From: Paenibacillus sp. LHD-38 | GTDB taxonomy: Bacteria; Bacillota; Bacilli; Paenibacillales; Paenibacillaceae | DNA: 64,000 nt | Reading direction: 5' to 3' | NCBI RefSeq assembly: GCF_031157315.1 | Contig: NZ_JAVIFU010000013.1 | Span: forward strand, 62,001-126,000 | Shown here: positions 26,948-35,663 of the stretch, one piece after another | Layout: each line of letters begins with the position of its first letter | How positions within the stretch are numbered: the first letter of the stretch is position 1 | Program-made: the position numbers and the translations under genes | Notes under the pieces: model-generated | Told to the model about the DNA's origin: nothing | The model's database searches: none | Seen by the model: only the letters and a program-made list of their open reading frames with translations

Positions 26948-27616
26948 TTACTTCGCCTCCGCCATTTTGGTTCGGCTTAATTTCACAATTGTCTGAATGA
27001 CTTCATCAATTGTCATGGCGGTACTATCGAGGACGATAGCGTCAGCAGCGCAAATTAACGGTGAAATATCGCGTTGCTCGTCCAAACGGTCACGTTCAGC
27101 AATCTCGGATTCCAATTGTTCCAACGTAATGCTTTGGCTGTCCACTATTTCACGGTAACGGCGAAGTGCCCGTTCCTTGACGGATGCGGTTAGAAAAATT
27201 TTCAATTCCGCTTGCGGCAGTACATGTGAGCCGATATCCCGGCCGTCCATTACGACACCTTTGCGTTCTGCAAGCTTGCGCTGCAGTACTCCGAGAACCT
27301 CACGTACAGTCTCGTTCGCTGCAATATGTGATACCTGCAGCGTCACCTCGCGCGAGCGAATCAATGCGGTTACATCTTCTCCGTTCACAAATACGGACTG
27401 GCCTTGCTCGCCAGGCTCAAGTTCAATCTCTAAAGATCTTACTAGTTCTGCAAGTTTGGCTGTCTGAGACACCGTTATTCCCGCTCGCTGGGCGCTGAGT
27501 GTTACAGCGCGATACATAGAGCCGGTATCGATGTACACATATCCAAGCTGCTCGGCGACTTTTCGTGCAACCGTGCTCTTGCCCGCGCCTGCCGGCCCGT
27601 CAATCGCAATGTTCAT
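26948..27616 (-). CDS. cmk: Cytidylate kinase
   Basis: Phosphorylates CMP/dCMP. 222 residues from the ATG at 27616 (MNIAIDGPAGAGKST; P-loop at residues 6-14). GMVxxxGRDIGS-type segment (VMDGRDIGSHVLPQA) and LKIFLTAS follow. AAGGTGA lies 10 nt upstream. In an operon with plsC. Confidence 0.95.
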   Translation of the reverse strand: MNIAIDGPAGAGKSTVARKVAEQLGYVYIDTGSMYRAVTLSAQRAGITVSQTAKLAELVRSLEIELEPGEQGQSVFVNGEDVTALIRSREVTLQVSHIAANETVREVLGVLQRKLAERKGVVMDGRDIGSHVLPQAELKIFLTASVKERALRRYREIVDSQSITLEQLESEIAERDRLDEQRDISPLICAADAIVLDSTAMTIDEVIQTIVKLSRTKMAEAK

Positions 27617-27717
27617 ACGGTCGCTGTCACCTTCGTGATGCACCACTTAAGGTCAACCCCCTTTTAGTAGAGACGGCTGGCCGAATGCATGTAAGAATGC
27701 GACGCAAACCTCTCAAG

Positions 27718-27739
27718 AAAAAAGCAGGCTTTGCCTGCG
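27718..27739 (-). terminator. Intrinsic terminator upstream of cmk
   Basis: GCAGGC-AAA-GCCTGC stem on the minus strand followed by TTTTTTC. It ends the ypeB / PilZ / ypfB-like unit before cmk. Confidence 0.85.
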
Positions 27740-27787
27740 AACGTGAAAATTATACCACACTATAAACGCAGATGCAAAAGCCAAGCG

Positions 27788-27985
27788 TCAGTTCAAGCGG
27801 GTTCCTTCCCGCTGATCCACGCCCGTTAGCCAATGCCGAACAACATTATTTTGCAAAGCTGCCTGCGAACATACCAATAAAATAACAAGCGTTATAATGA
27901 TTTTCCGCAATACCGCACTAACGTCATCTGTTAGCTTTAACATCTGATTGCGGCTTCTTTTCTTGTGCAGCAGTTTCTTTATCAC
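27788..27985 (-). CDS. YpfB-like small membrane protein (GTG start)
   Basis: 65 residues from the GTG at 27985, selected by GAGGAAGGGG 9 nt upstream. Basic N-terminus (KKLLHKKRSRNQ) and a single hydrophobic helix near residues 28-45. Same location as B. subtilis ypfB, between the PilZ gene and cmk. Function unknown. Confidence 0.72.
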   Translation of the reverse strand: MIKKLLHKKRSRNQMLKLTDDVSAVLRKIIITLVILLVCSQAALQNNVVRHWLTGVDQREGTRLN

Positions 27986-28040
27986 CTGGAAAATCCCCCT
28001 TCCTCTTTCCGGGTAGTTTTCCAAGTATCGCAAATGTTAT

Positions 28041-28691
28041 TCACCGATTTCGATATTCTAGCTGCTTCTCAAAACAATACCGGATAACCTTCTGTCGTTC
28101 TGAGTCGTTTATACTGACATATTTGATCATAGCCTGCTTCCTTCCGGAATCAAGCTCTACTACCCTCACAATTTCTCCTTTAAAGAAAGCATGCTCGATG
28201 CTGCCGTTCTTGAAAGGCACGAGCAACCAGCATTCAAGCTGCTGCCCGGATGAAAGCGGCCATTTCCCATCGCAAATAAACGAAATTCCGCCGCCGCCCA
28301 CATCATCCGTTTCACAAACGAATCTTAAATTACCGGCCGTTTTGATCGCAATTTCCAGCTCTGCCGGCACCCTAAGAAAGCTCCGCCGCTGAACCTTAGT
28401 TATACGGTCTGGTTCAGGCTTGCGGATCTTGATTAGCTTCACGCCGTCTTCCTTAAAACCGAGCACATGCGAATCGAAAAAACTTTTGATGCCATCCTCG
28501 GAAATAAAATAAACAGAAAGCTCATCGCCTAGAAAAAGTCGCTTGTAACGTCCGGATTTCTCGCTGATCGGAACTTCAATAAGAAATCCGTCTTCTTGGT
28601 CATCAGCAATCCGGGATTTGTATTCAATAGATGCTTCCTCTTCATCTGAAGAAGCGATCTGAAAGTGCAGCATTTGGTTCAATTTAGGCAA
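28041..28691 (-). CDS. PilZ-domain c-di-GMP receptor, YpfA/MotI-like (TTG start)
   Basis: Probable c-di-GMP-binding flagellar brake. N-terminal YcgR-like domain, then C-terminal PilZ. The RxxxR motif is QRRSFLRV near residue 105; the second motif, usually [D/N]xSxxG, is DVGGGG here, with Gly for Ser. GGGGGGAG places the start at one of two adjacent TTG codons (28691 or 28694). B. subtilis YpfA/MotI acts as a clutch on MotA. Confidence 0.85.
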   Translation of the reverse strand: MPKLNQMLHFQIASSDEEEASIEYKSRIADDQEDGFLIEVPISEKSGRYKRLFLGDELSVYFISEDGIKSFFDSHVLGFKEDGVKLIKIRKPEPDRITKVQRRSFLRVPAELEIAIKTAGNLRFVCETDDVGGGGISFICDGKWPLSSGQQLECWLLVPFKNGSIEHAFFKGEIVRVVELDSGRKQAMIKYVSINDSERQKVIRYCFEKQLEYRNR

Positions 28692-28753
28692 CAAATTGGC
28701 TCCCCCCCATTTACATGCCATTATAACACGTCGATTTGAGGGGAGCCATATCG

Positions 28754-30109
28754 TTATTTGTCAGAAGCTGCCTTGGAATCGTAGGGAGACATTTCCTCAA
28801 TGGATTCTTCTAAGCCTGTTTCTGAATTTACATAGATGCGGTAGAGCGAACCATTGATCTTACCTGTATATTCATAACATAATACTTCTTCGCCCAGATC
28901 GTTGTCGATTAGAGCTAATTGCTCCGATTGTACTTTCATTTCCGGATTTAGCGCCTTTTTCGCGTCTGCCTTTGTTAGAATTGGACTAGGAAGCTTCCTT
29001 TTGTGATGCTCATATACGTAATCATTTGCCTGCAAACCAACCGTCTGTCCATTGTCCAGCGCCACCTTCACAGTCAGCTTATCTGGATAAATGAGCACGC
29101 CGCTTTGCACACTGACGTAGGTGAATGCTCCCATATTGTTATGCAAATCGTAGCTGATGGCTTTCATTCCCGAGAAACCATGTTTGTCCAGGAAAGAATC
29201 CGCTGATGCTTTTGCTTTCTCAAGGTCTACCTTTTTCTCGCCAATGTCGCGCGAATTCATAAACCAAATGAGCTGTCCGCCCTTTTGCGTAAAATCCATT
29301 TGAAGCTTCTTGTCCTTGCCCTCGTTTACCGTCGCTGAGAAAGAAGCATATTCCGTCCCCTTCGCATTTTCGACAACGCGGATGTCCGCTTTCGGGTTTT
29401 GTGTGAATTTTGCGGCAAGCTTTTTGATATCCTCAGCGGTAACCATTTTCCCGCCCAACATTTTAATGGTCCGTTTTTGATACATGCTGCTGACAGAAGG
29501 ACCCCAGTTGATTTCCGGGTACTCGCTCACTTTTTTGTCTACTGTCTTAAAGCCGTCAACAATCGTATTATCATTATTCGATTTCTCGGATGCCAGAGCA
29601 ATTTCAACGTCCATCCATCTTAAATTATTCGCAAGCACTTCTTTTTGCATGCCGATTAATTCATTGGAAATTTGCTCGGAATTCGCGTACAGCGTCTTCA
29701 TCGTCTTGAACTCATCTTGCGTAAGCGGCTGCTTTGTCAGGTCGCGGACAGCTGTTTTGTATGCAAAATTAGCTATACGCGATAAAAAGTCTTCCGCCTC
29801 GTTGAAAGGGAGCAGCGTAAGAGGAAGCTGGTTGATTTCATTTTGAGCCTCACTCGTTAAACGCCATACGTTCACTAGACCCTTTCGATGATAACTTTGC
29901 GAGGTGGAGTTAACCGCAAGGGTCGTGCCGAGCTGTTGGTGCAGCTGCTCGACATGATAGGTTAAGTCATGAAATGCCCGTTGATACTGATTTTCGGCTT
30001 TAATCAATATCGAGTTCTTTTCTTGATGCTCTTGATAGCCCCAATAAATTGCGCCTATGAAAAGCAAGGACATAATCGGAAATAGGATCGAGCTGAGTCG
30101 ATGGTACAT
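28754..30109 (-). CDS. ypeB: Germination protein YpeB
   Basis: Stabilises and localises the cortex-lytic enzyme SleB in spores. 451 residues: N-terminal signal anchor (residues 7-22), a helical N-terminal domain, then PepSY-type repeats in the C-terminal half. AAAGGAG is 10 nt before the ATG. In Bacillus the gene directly follows sleB; here the upstream neighbour is a 53-residue Cys protein and no sleB is in the window. The SD lies in one arm of a possible hairpin (30115-30172). Confidence 0.93.
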   Translation of the reverse strand: MYHRLSSILFPIMSLLFIGAIYWGYQEHQEKNSILIKAENQYQRAFHDLTYHVEQLHQQLGTTLAVNSTSQSYHRKGLVNVWRLTSEAQNEINQLPLTLLPFNEAEDFLSRIANFAYKTAVRDLTKQPLTQDEFKTMKTLYANSEQISNELIGMQKEVLANNLRWMDVEIALASEKSNNDNTIVDGFKTVDKKVSEYPEINWGPSVSSMYQKRTIKMLGGKMVTAEDIKKLAAKFTQNPKADIRVVENAKGTEYASFSATVNEGKDKKLQMDFTQKGGQLIWFMNSRDIGEKKVDLEKAKASADSFLDKHGFSGMKAISYDLHNNMGAFTYVSVQSGVLIYPDKLTVKVALDNGQTVGLQANDYVYEHHKRKLPSPILTKADAKKALNPEMKVQSEQLALIDNDLGEEVLCYEYTGKINGSLYRIYVNSETGLEESIEEMSPYDSKAASDK

Positions 30110-30214
30110 TATACAAAAGCTCCTTTCTTGTGCAAAACCTGGTTTTAGTTTGGTTTGCCTAAGGGAGCTTTATGCATCCATCTATTTAATTGTAACTACT
30201 TCATTTGTTTTCCT

Positions 30215-30376
30215 TTAAAACATGCCATGCTCCTCAATATCAAGATCATTGGCATTATTACAAATACACTGTTTAAAGCCGGTATCAATCGAGCCCTTTT
30301 CTCTCCGTCCGCGGAGCACGAATTTCTCTCCGCACACGTTGCACCGAATGGTTACCTTGATTCTTGCAGCCTCCAT
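30215..30376 (-). CDS. Small Cys-rich (zinc-ribbon-like) protein
   Basis: 53 residues, MEAARIKVTIRCNVCGEKFV start, with CNVC (residues 12-15) and CIC (residues 37-39), enough for one metal site. Acidic tail (NDLDIEEHGMF). A strong SD (AGGAGG, 5 nt spacing) supports it. No family assigned. Sits between prsW and ypeB. Confidence 0.72.
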   Translation of the reverse strand: MEAARIKVTIRCNVCGEKFVLRGRREKGSIDTGFKQCICNNANDLDIEEHGMF

Positions 30377-30450
30377 ATGCGCCTCCTCAGCCATTATTCG
30401 AATGCCGTCTTTTCAGGCATTGCTATATAATGTAAGTATGGACGGATCAG

Positions 30451-31146
30451 CTACAGTTTAATCTCATCTTCACGGACCAAAAATCGAAAAGGAGAGCGTG
30501 AATTGGCATGATTCATCTTACGCAGTCCCCATACCCAAAGCGCGATCATGAAAGGAATGATGAACCACATCCAATTCGTCCGGACGGTAATCATAATCCA
30601 ATCATAGGTACCATGTAAAAGGATCGGCAGCAATAGGGATATACTCAAAAAATATACACTTTTGTTCTTTGGAGCAAATTTCGCCTTCCCTAGGTAATAC
30701 CCCATCATGATACCAAACAAGGCATGACCCGAAACCGGGAGCAATGCACGAACAAGCAGCGTACCGAAGGTTGCCGGCGAGTAGATCGCATATAGCACAT
30801 TTTCAAGCGTGGCAAAGCCAAGCGAGATGGATGCCGCATAAACGATACCGTCATAAGGCTCATCAAATTCCGTGTGGCTGTATATAACGTGATAAAGCAC
30901 AAACCATTTTACAAATTCCTCAACGCCGGCTGATTCTCCAAAAGCAAATAAAAACGAATGGTCACCAAGCCATAGCTGAAGACCGCGCTGAATAACCATT
31001 ATCGGAACTACGACGAGAATGCCTAATACAAACATTCTCGCGACCATGTGGATCGGCTCGGCTTCGTAGCGATCTCTCAAATATAAATAAGTAAGCAGTG
31101 CTACGCCGGGCGCAACAGCTGCCGTTAAAACAGAGAACAACAGCAT
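30451..31146 (-). CDS. prsW: Intramembrane metalloprotease PrsW
   Basis: Site-1 protease for anti-sigma factors (RsiW in B. subtilis). 231 residues, eight or so membrane helices. Catalytic motifs: SAGVEEFVKW (EExxK), ENVLYA, SGHALFGIMMG and HGTYDW. Position near gudB and ypeB matches B. subtilis ypdC. Confidence 0.93.
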   Translation of the reverse strand: MLLFSVLTAAVAPGVALLTYLYLRDRYEAEPIHMVARMFVLGILVVVPIMVIQRGLQLWLGDHSFLFAFGESAGVEEFVKWFVLYHVIYSHTEFDEPYDGIVYAASISLGFATLENVLYAIYSPATFGTLLVRALLPVSGHALFGIMMGYYLGKAKFAPKNKSVYFLSISLLLPILLHGTYDWIMITVRTNWMWFIIPFMIALWVWGLRKMNHANSRSPFRFLVREDEIKL

Positions 31147-31161
31147 TCAGTCCCTACTTTC

Positions 31162-32412
31162 TTACACCCAGCCGCGATAGCGAACAGCTTCGGCTAATTT
31201 GCGAACGCCAGCCATATAGGCGGCCAACCGCATATCAATTTTACGGGTGCGGTGTATTTCGTACACTTGGTTGAACCCTCGGATCATCATAAGCTTCAGC
31301 TTATCGTCTACCTCTTGCTCATCCCAATAGTACCCTTGATTATTTTGCACCCATTCAAAGTAGGATACAATAACGCCGCCACTGCTTGCAAGAACATCCG
31401 GAATGAGCAGCACGCCTCTATCGGACAAGATTTTTGTCGCTTCCAGCGTCGTCGGGCCGTTTGCAGCCTCTACAATAATCGATGCGCGAATGCGCGGGGC
31501 ATTCTGATCCGTGATCTGATTCTCGATTGCCGCAGGTACCAGAACATCGCAATCAAGCTCCAGCAGCTCTGCATTCGTAATCGTCTGCGTGAAAAGATTC
31601 GTCACGTTTCCAAATGAATCTCGACGATCGAGCAGATATTCGATATCGAGTCCATCTTCATTATACAACGCTCCGTTCACATCGGAAATACCTATGACGC
31701 GCGCACCGGCCTCATGCATGAATTTGGCAAGGTAGCTTCCGGCATTTCCAAAGCCCTGAATAACAATTCGCGAATTTTTCATTTCAATCTGCTTAATGTT
31801 TAGCGCTTCTTGAATCATAATGACAACTCCGCGTGCAGTAGCAGTCTCTCTTCCCTTGGAACCGCCTAGAACAAGCGGCTTTCCAGTAATGAAGCCAGGC
31901 GAATCAAATTCACGAATCCGACTGTATTCATCCATCATCCACGCCATAATCTGCGAATTCGTCATGACATCCGGTGCAGGAATATCTTTGCTTGGGCCTA
32001 CAATTTGGCTTACCGCTCGAACGTAACCCCGGCTGAGGCGCTCTATTTCTCTAAACGACATCGTACGAGGATCGCAAATGACGCCGCCCTTGCCGCCGCC
32101 ATAGGGTAAATCCGCAATCCCGCATTTTAGGCTCATCCATATCGATAAGGCTTTAACTTCATTTTCGGTGACGGCCGGATGAAATCGAACGCCGCCTTTG
32201 GTAGGTCCGACTGCATCATTATGCTGAGAACGGTAGCCGGTAAATACTTTTGTTGTGCCATCATCCATTCTAACCGGAATGCGTACGGTAAGCATCCTCA
32301 ACGGCTCCTTAAGTAAGTCAATCATATCCTGATCATAGCCAAGTCTTCGCAGCGCTTGCTCAATTACAATTTGAGTAGAATGCAAAACATCATTTGCTTC
32401 TTTGTCACTCAT
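31162..32412 (-). CDS. gudB: NAD-dependent glutamate dehydrogenase (RocG/GudB type)
   Basis: Oxidative deamination of glutamate to 2-oxoglutarate. 416 residues from the ATG at 32412 (AAGGCGGTG upstream); an in-frame GTG three codons earlier is the alternative. Substrate-binding LPYGGGKGGVICDP contains the catalytic Lys region; MTNSQIMAWMMDEYS and the Rossmann GFGNAGSYLA follow. GudB versus RocG cannot be separated from sequence by eye; position favours gudB. Confidence 0.92.
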   Translation of the reverse strand: MSDKEANDVLHSTQIVIEQALRRLGYDQDMIDLLKEPLRMLTVRIPVRMDDGTTKVFTGYRSQHNDAVGPTKGGVRFHPAVTENEVKALSIWMSLKCGIADLPYGGGKGGVICDPRTMSFREIERLSRGYVRAVSQIVGPSKDIPAPDVMTNSQIMAWMMDEYSRIREFDSPGFITGKPLVLGGSKGRETATARGVVIMIQEALNIKQIEMKNSRIVIQGFGNAGSYLAKFMHEAGARVIGISDVNGALYNEDGLDIEYLLDRRDSFGNVTNLFTQTITNAELLELDCDVLVPAAIENQITDQNAPRIRASIIVEAANGPTTLEATKILSDRGVLLIPDVLASSGGVIVSYFEWVQNNQGYYWDEQEVDDKLKLMMIRGFNQVYEIHRTRKIDMRLAAYMAGVRKLAEAVRYRGWV

Positions 32413-32491
32413 TCCATTCACCGCCTTTGTCTACATCTAATATGAACGCCTTTCCTCTCCCGTATTCCATTAAAATGGCAGTTTACATACA

Positions 32492-32535
32492 AGAAGAGCA
32501 TCGTGCAGACAAGAATCAGCCTGCAGATGCTCTTT
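32492..32535 (-). terminator. Probable terminator after mecA
   Basis: AAGAGCATC...GATGCTCTT stem with an inner CTGCAG/CTGCA pairing and imperfect loop, lying just downstream of mecA on the minus strand. T-run is short, so only moderately sure. Confidence 0.5.
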
Positions 32536-32549
32536 CAAGGTACAAATTG

Positions 32550-33164
32550 TTAAAATTTAAAATGATTACATATTTCCCGAACCGCTTTCTCGGGCATAAT
32601 CACTTTACCATATTCTTCCAACATGGCATAAGTAACCGAAGTTGCTTCACCATACTCCGCAAGCAAAGCGATCACAGCATTATGCCTCGAAGATTCAATG
32701 AGAGCAGGCTCCAATGCCAAAATGTACTTGCCGTTATAAGAGTACAATCGCCCGTCCTCAGTTAGGGCGGAGCTTTGCAATTGCTTGCAAACGGATATTA
32801 CATCTTCAAATTCGCGGAAGGAGTACATGACGATGTCGCTTTGCTCAAGCGTCACTTCCATCTCGTATATTTCGTCTTCCGTGTCGTCATCTTCGGTTGC
32901 CCGATCGCCTGCATGACTGTTCATTTTGCCACGGGTGACAATCACTACCATACCTTGCGCGGGGAGGGCAAACACTTCGACCGCTAACGGGCCGCTGGCA
33001 TCGAATCCAAGTTCACTATATGCTTGATCCATCATTTCACTGAATAGTTCGTGTACTTTTGGAATTTCGCGCCACATGTCGTCCTTCTGGATCCCCCGTT
33101 CCAGCAGGTCGTCGAACGTCAGGAAAATCCGTATCTTGTCCTGGCTCAGTCGTTCGATTTTCAT
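32550..33164 (-). CDS. mecA: Adaptor protein MecA (ClpC adaptor)
   Basis: Delivers ComK and other substrates to ClpCP. 204 residues: N-terminal substrate-binding domain MKIERLSQDKIRIFLTFDDL, acidic linker (EDDDTEDE near residue 95), and the ClpC-binding C-terminal domain (KYILALEPALIE). AGAGGAGG upstream. Neighbouring gudB suggests the B. subtilis paralogue position ypbH (mecB). Confidence 0.92.
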   Translation of the reverse strand: MKIERLSQDKIRIFLTFDDLLERGIQKDDMWREIPKVHELFSEMMDQAYSELGFDASGPLAVEVFALPAQGMVVIVTRGKMNSHAGDRATEDDDTEDEIYEMEVTLEQSDIVMYSFREFEDVISVCKQLQSSALTEDGRLYSYNGKYILALEPALIESSRHNAVIALLAEYGEATSVTYAMLEEYGKVIMPEKAVREICNHFKF

Positions 33165-33296
33165 GACAGGATCCTCCTCTGCAGCATCTGTTGTAATAAC
33201 TTATGAATTTTTTAGTAAGATGTGATCGATTTGACCAAATCGTGCTATGTAACTACTTTATCATTTCTTTTCGACGATTGCACTAATATTGAACGA

Positions 33297-33353
33297 AAAA
33301 AAGAATCGTTTGACCGCATAGCATTTCTGCTTTGCGTCCCACGATTCCGCGAA
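33297..33353 (-). terminator. Terminator after the small anchored protein gene
   Basis: Minus strand GAATCGT...ACGATTC outer stem with an inner GCAAAGCAGAAATGCTATGC hairpin, followed by TTTTTTTC. Confidence 0.65.
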
Positions 33354-33365
33354 CTGACTGATTAA

Positions 33366-33689
33366 TTAATGGGCTAACGCCGACGATTCCGCTTTGATCT
33401 TTTCCGCTTCCTTTTTCAATTGGGGATCACTATTTACAATAGCCTCAATCTGTCCCCAAGCGGCTTCGGATTTTGCGGCGGTATCGCCTGAATGCTTTGG
33501 GGAAAGCATAGACGCCTCATCCTTTATCGATCTGCTCATGATTTTAGAGACGGATTTCCGGGCAACTGAAGAACATAAATCCGATAACGCATGGCCTGCC
33601 CAAGAAACTGCGCCTGGCTGCTTCCGAGACATATAAACGGTGGCTGCAGCACCAATTAAACCTCCGACCAAAAAGCCACTTAATTTCAT
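33366..33689 (-). CDS. Small membrane-anchored protein, YtxH-like in layout
   Basis: 107 residues from the ATG at 33689 (GGAAGAGGTG upstream). N-terminal Gly/Ala-rich hydrophobic helix (MKLSGFLVGGLIGAAATVY) followed by a polar helical region. The layout resembles YtxH-type stress proteins but I see no diagnostic motif. Last minus-strand gene before the strand switch. Confidence 0.6.
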   Translation of the reverse strand: MKLSGFLVGGLIGAAATVYMSRKQPGAVSWAGHALSDLCSSVARKSVSKIMSRSIKDEASMLSPKHSGDTAAKSEAAWGQIEAIVNSDPQLKKEAEKIKAESSALAH

Positions 33690-33872
33690 AATCGCATACA
33701 CCTCTTCCTTGTTCAGCATTCGTCTTCATTAAATAGTTTGGCCGCTTCTCTGTGTGCTCATTCCTTATAAAATAAGGAAATCATTCTGGTTCTGAATTCT
33801 GAACATAAGCAAATATGATACAATAAGGTCGATTCAGCAGGAATAACAACTGAGTGAAGGAGGTTTCATCAA

Positions 33873-34739
33873 ATGAAGAAAAGCCATCTAATCATCTCCA
33901 GCCTTCTTCTTGGAACGCTTCTGACGGCCTGCACCTCTCAGCAAACCAGCGGGAACCGGTCATCAGCAACTGAAATTACAACCGCCGTAACCCAAGAAAC
34001 CGCTGCTAGCACGCCGACCATAACGGAAAATGATGCATCTAAGCTAAACGAAGAAGCTAATCCGACCCCTGAACCATCTGCCGAGGCAGAGATCAAGAAC
34101 ACGGCTCCCCTTTATTCGATGAACGAGGTTTACCGTTTCGTCCCAATCGAACAAAACACGACGAACAAAGTGGTTTTACTGACCTTCGATGACGGACCAA
34201 AGGATCAGGAAGTATTAACTAGCTTATTGGATACGCTTGACAAGCATGAGGCAAAAGCAATATTTTTCGTGAACGGCTATCGGGTGAAACAAAACCCTGA
34301 TTTATTGAAGCTGATTGATGAACGCGGCCAAACGATAGGCAATCACTCCTGGGATCACATTATTTTAAAAAATGAAACAGAGGCCGTCGTTGAAAAGCAA
34401 ATATACGATGTTCAAGCTGCTGTCGAAGCATTGGTCGATAAAAAGCCGTTATTTTTCCGGCCTCCCTACGGCTCTGGCGGAGATACGGTAAAAAAAATAG
34501 CAAAAAACCACGGCATGCTTTACATGACGTGGTCAAATGGTTCGCTCGATTGGGATAAATCAGCCAAGGATAAGCCGGAAGTCGTTATCAAAAACGTGCT
34601 GGAGCAGCTTCATCCGGGTGCAAATATTCTCATGCATGAGCTAAAGTGGACCGCCGATTCGCTCGATGAATTGCTTACTGCACTAGAAAATAAAGGCTAC
34701 GGCTTTATTGATCCTGCCAGCATCAATATTAATCCGTAA
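33873..34739 (+). CDS. Polysaccharide deacetylase (CE4) lipoprotein
   Basis: Secreted, lipid-anchored deacetylase, probably acting on peptidoglycan or another N-acetylated glycan. 288 residues. Lipobox LTAC with Cys20, a Ser/Thr/Glu-rich linker to about residue 75, then the NodB domain: TFDDGPK (catalytic base and metal Asp), NHSWDH (metal His pair), RPPYGSGG and a late HELKW. GAAGGAGG precedes the ATG. First gene of the plus-strand island; its 3' end overlaps the convergent gene by 11 bp. Confidence 0.9.
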   Translation: MKKSHLIISSLLLGTLLTACTSQQTSGNRSSATEITTAVTQETAASTPTITENDASKLNEEANPTPEPSAEAEIKNTAPLYSMNEVYRFVPIEQNTTNKVVLLTFDDGPKDQEVLTSLLDTLDKHEAKAIFFVNGYRVKQNPDLLKLIDERGQTIGNHSWDHIILKNETEAVVEKQIYDVQAAVEALVDKKPLFFRPPYGSGGDTVKKIAKNHGMLYMTWSNGSLDWDKSAKDKPEVVIKNVLEQLHPGANILMHELKWTADSLDELLTALENKGYGFIDPASININP

Positions 34740-34962
34740 ATTTTAAACCATACCAGAATAACCCTCCAACTAAGCTTACAAACAACACGAATAAAAGATT
34801 ATAATACCATTTCGTTACTTTATAATTGCTCGAAGGATGTTTTTTTCGCCTGGGCGGCAGAGCTTCTCCTTCATTGGAATTCGTTCCGATGCTGGACGGC
34901 GCGGCCGTCTCTTCATGCTGACGTGCTGCTCTCGAATTTCCAAACTTTTCTTTCCTGCTCAT
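34729..34962 (-). CDS. Small single-pass membrane protein
   Basis: 77 residues: charged N-terminal half with no fold cue, then one transmembrane helix (about residues 52-73, YYNLLFVLFVSLVGG). GGAGGGAGTC precedes the ATG. Overlaps the CPBP protease stop by 4 bp, so they are probably co-transcribed. Not recognised. Confidence 0.65.
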   Translation of the reverse strand: MSRKEKFGNSRAARQHEETAAPSSIGTNSNEGEALPPRRKKHPSSNYKVTKWYYNLLFVLFVSLVGGLFWYGLKFTD

Positions 34963-35552
34963 GACTCCCTCCTGAAACGTATAATCAACCCCATAATAAA
35001 ATCAATTAGAAAATGAGCGATAATCGGCGCCAAAATTGAACCAGATTGCATATAGATCCATCCGAGTCCGTAGCTTATCGAGAACACAAGACCTGTTGGG
35101 ATCCAGTGTTTTAAATATCTAACATGAATAGTAGCAAAAATAATGCTTGTCCAATAGGGACCAATGGCATGTTGTATCGCTCCGCGAAAGAGAAGCTCCT
35201 CGCATATCGCGACAACCAAGGATAGAACAGCTATATGCCAAACCGGACGCGTACGGAAAATACGCTCATTTACACCTCCGTCATCGCTTGCTTCCTCAGG
35301 CACAAATCGAGATATGAGCAAATCAACGACAATAACTGCAGCTGCCAGTCCCGCTCCCCAATAGACATATGAAAGCTCCTTCGGCGGTGTAAATAAAGAA
35401 AACAAATTTTGGTGCTGAAATAATACCCATATTAAACCGATAATAAAAGTAAACGCTTGAGTCGCGTATAGGTTGATGAGCAGCATACGGTCATCCAGAT
35501 CGTCAACGGACACCTTTCGGATGCGAATATTTCGAATATCAAATTTTTTCAT
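34959..35552 (-). CDS. CPBP-family intramembrane metalloprotease (YpbD-like)
   Basis: 197 residues, about five membrane helices. ABI/CPBP signatures: EELLFRG (motif 1, near residue 119), FATIHVRY (motif 2 His) and AHFLIDF (motif 3). Natural substrate unknown. Its position near mecA matches B. subtilis ypbD. Confidence 0.88.
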   Translation of the reverse strand: MKKFDIRNIRIRKVSVDDLDDRMLLINLYATQAFTFIIGLIWVLFQHQNLFSLFTPPKELSYVYWGAGLAAAVIVVDLLISRFVPEEASDDGGVNERIFRTRPVWHIAVLSLVVAICEELLFRGAIQHAIGPYWTSIIFATIHVRYLKHWIPTGLVFSISYGLGWIYMQSGSILAPIIAHFLIDFIMGLIIRFRRES

Positions 35553-35663
35553 AACTTCCCGCCTGTCTGGAACGTTCGTATTTTCTTTTTCGACCTTTTC
35601 ACCTATACTGATAGGACAAATCGACAGTATAATTTTTTTACATAGAAGGAGATAGAGATAGAG

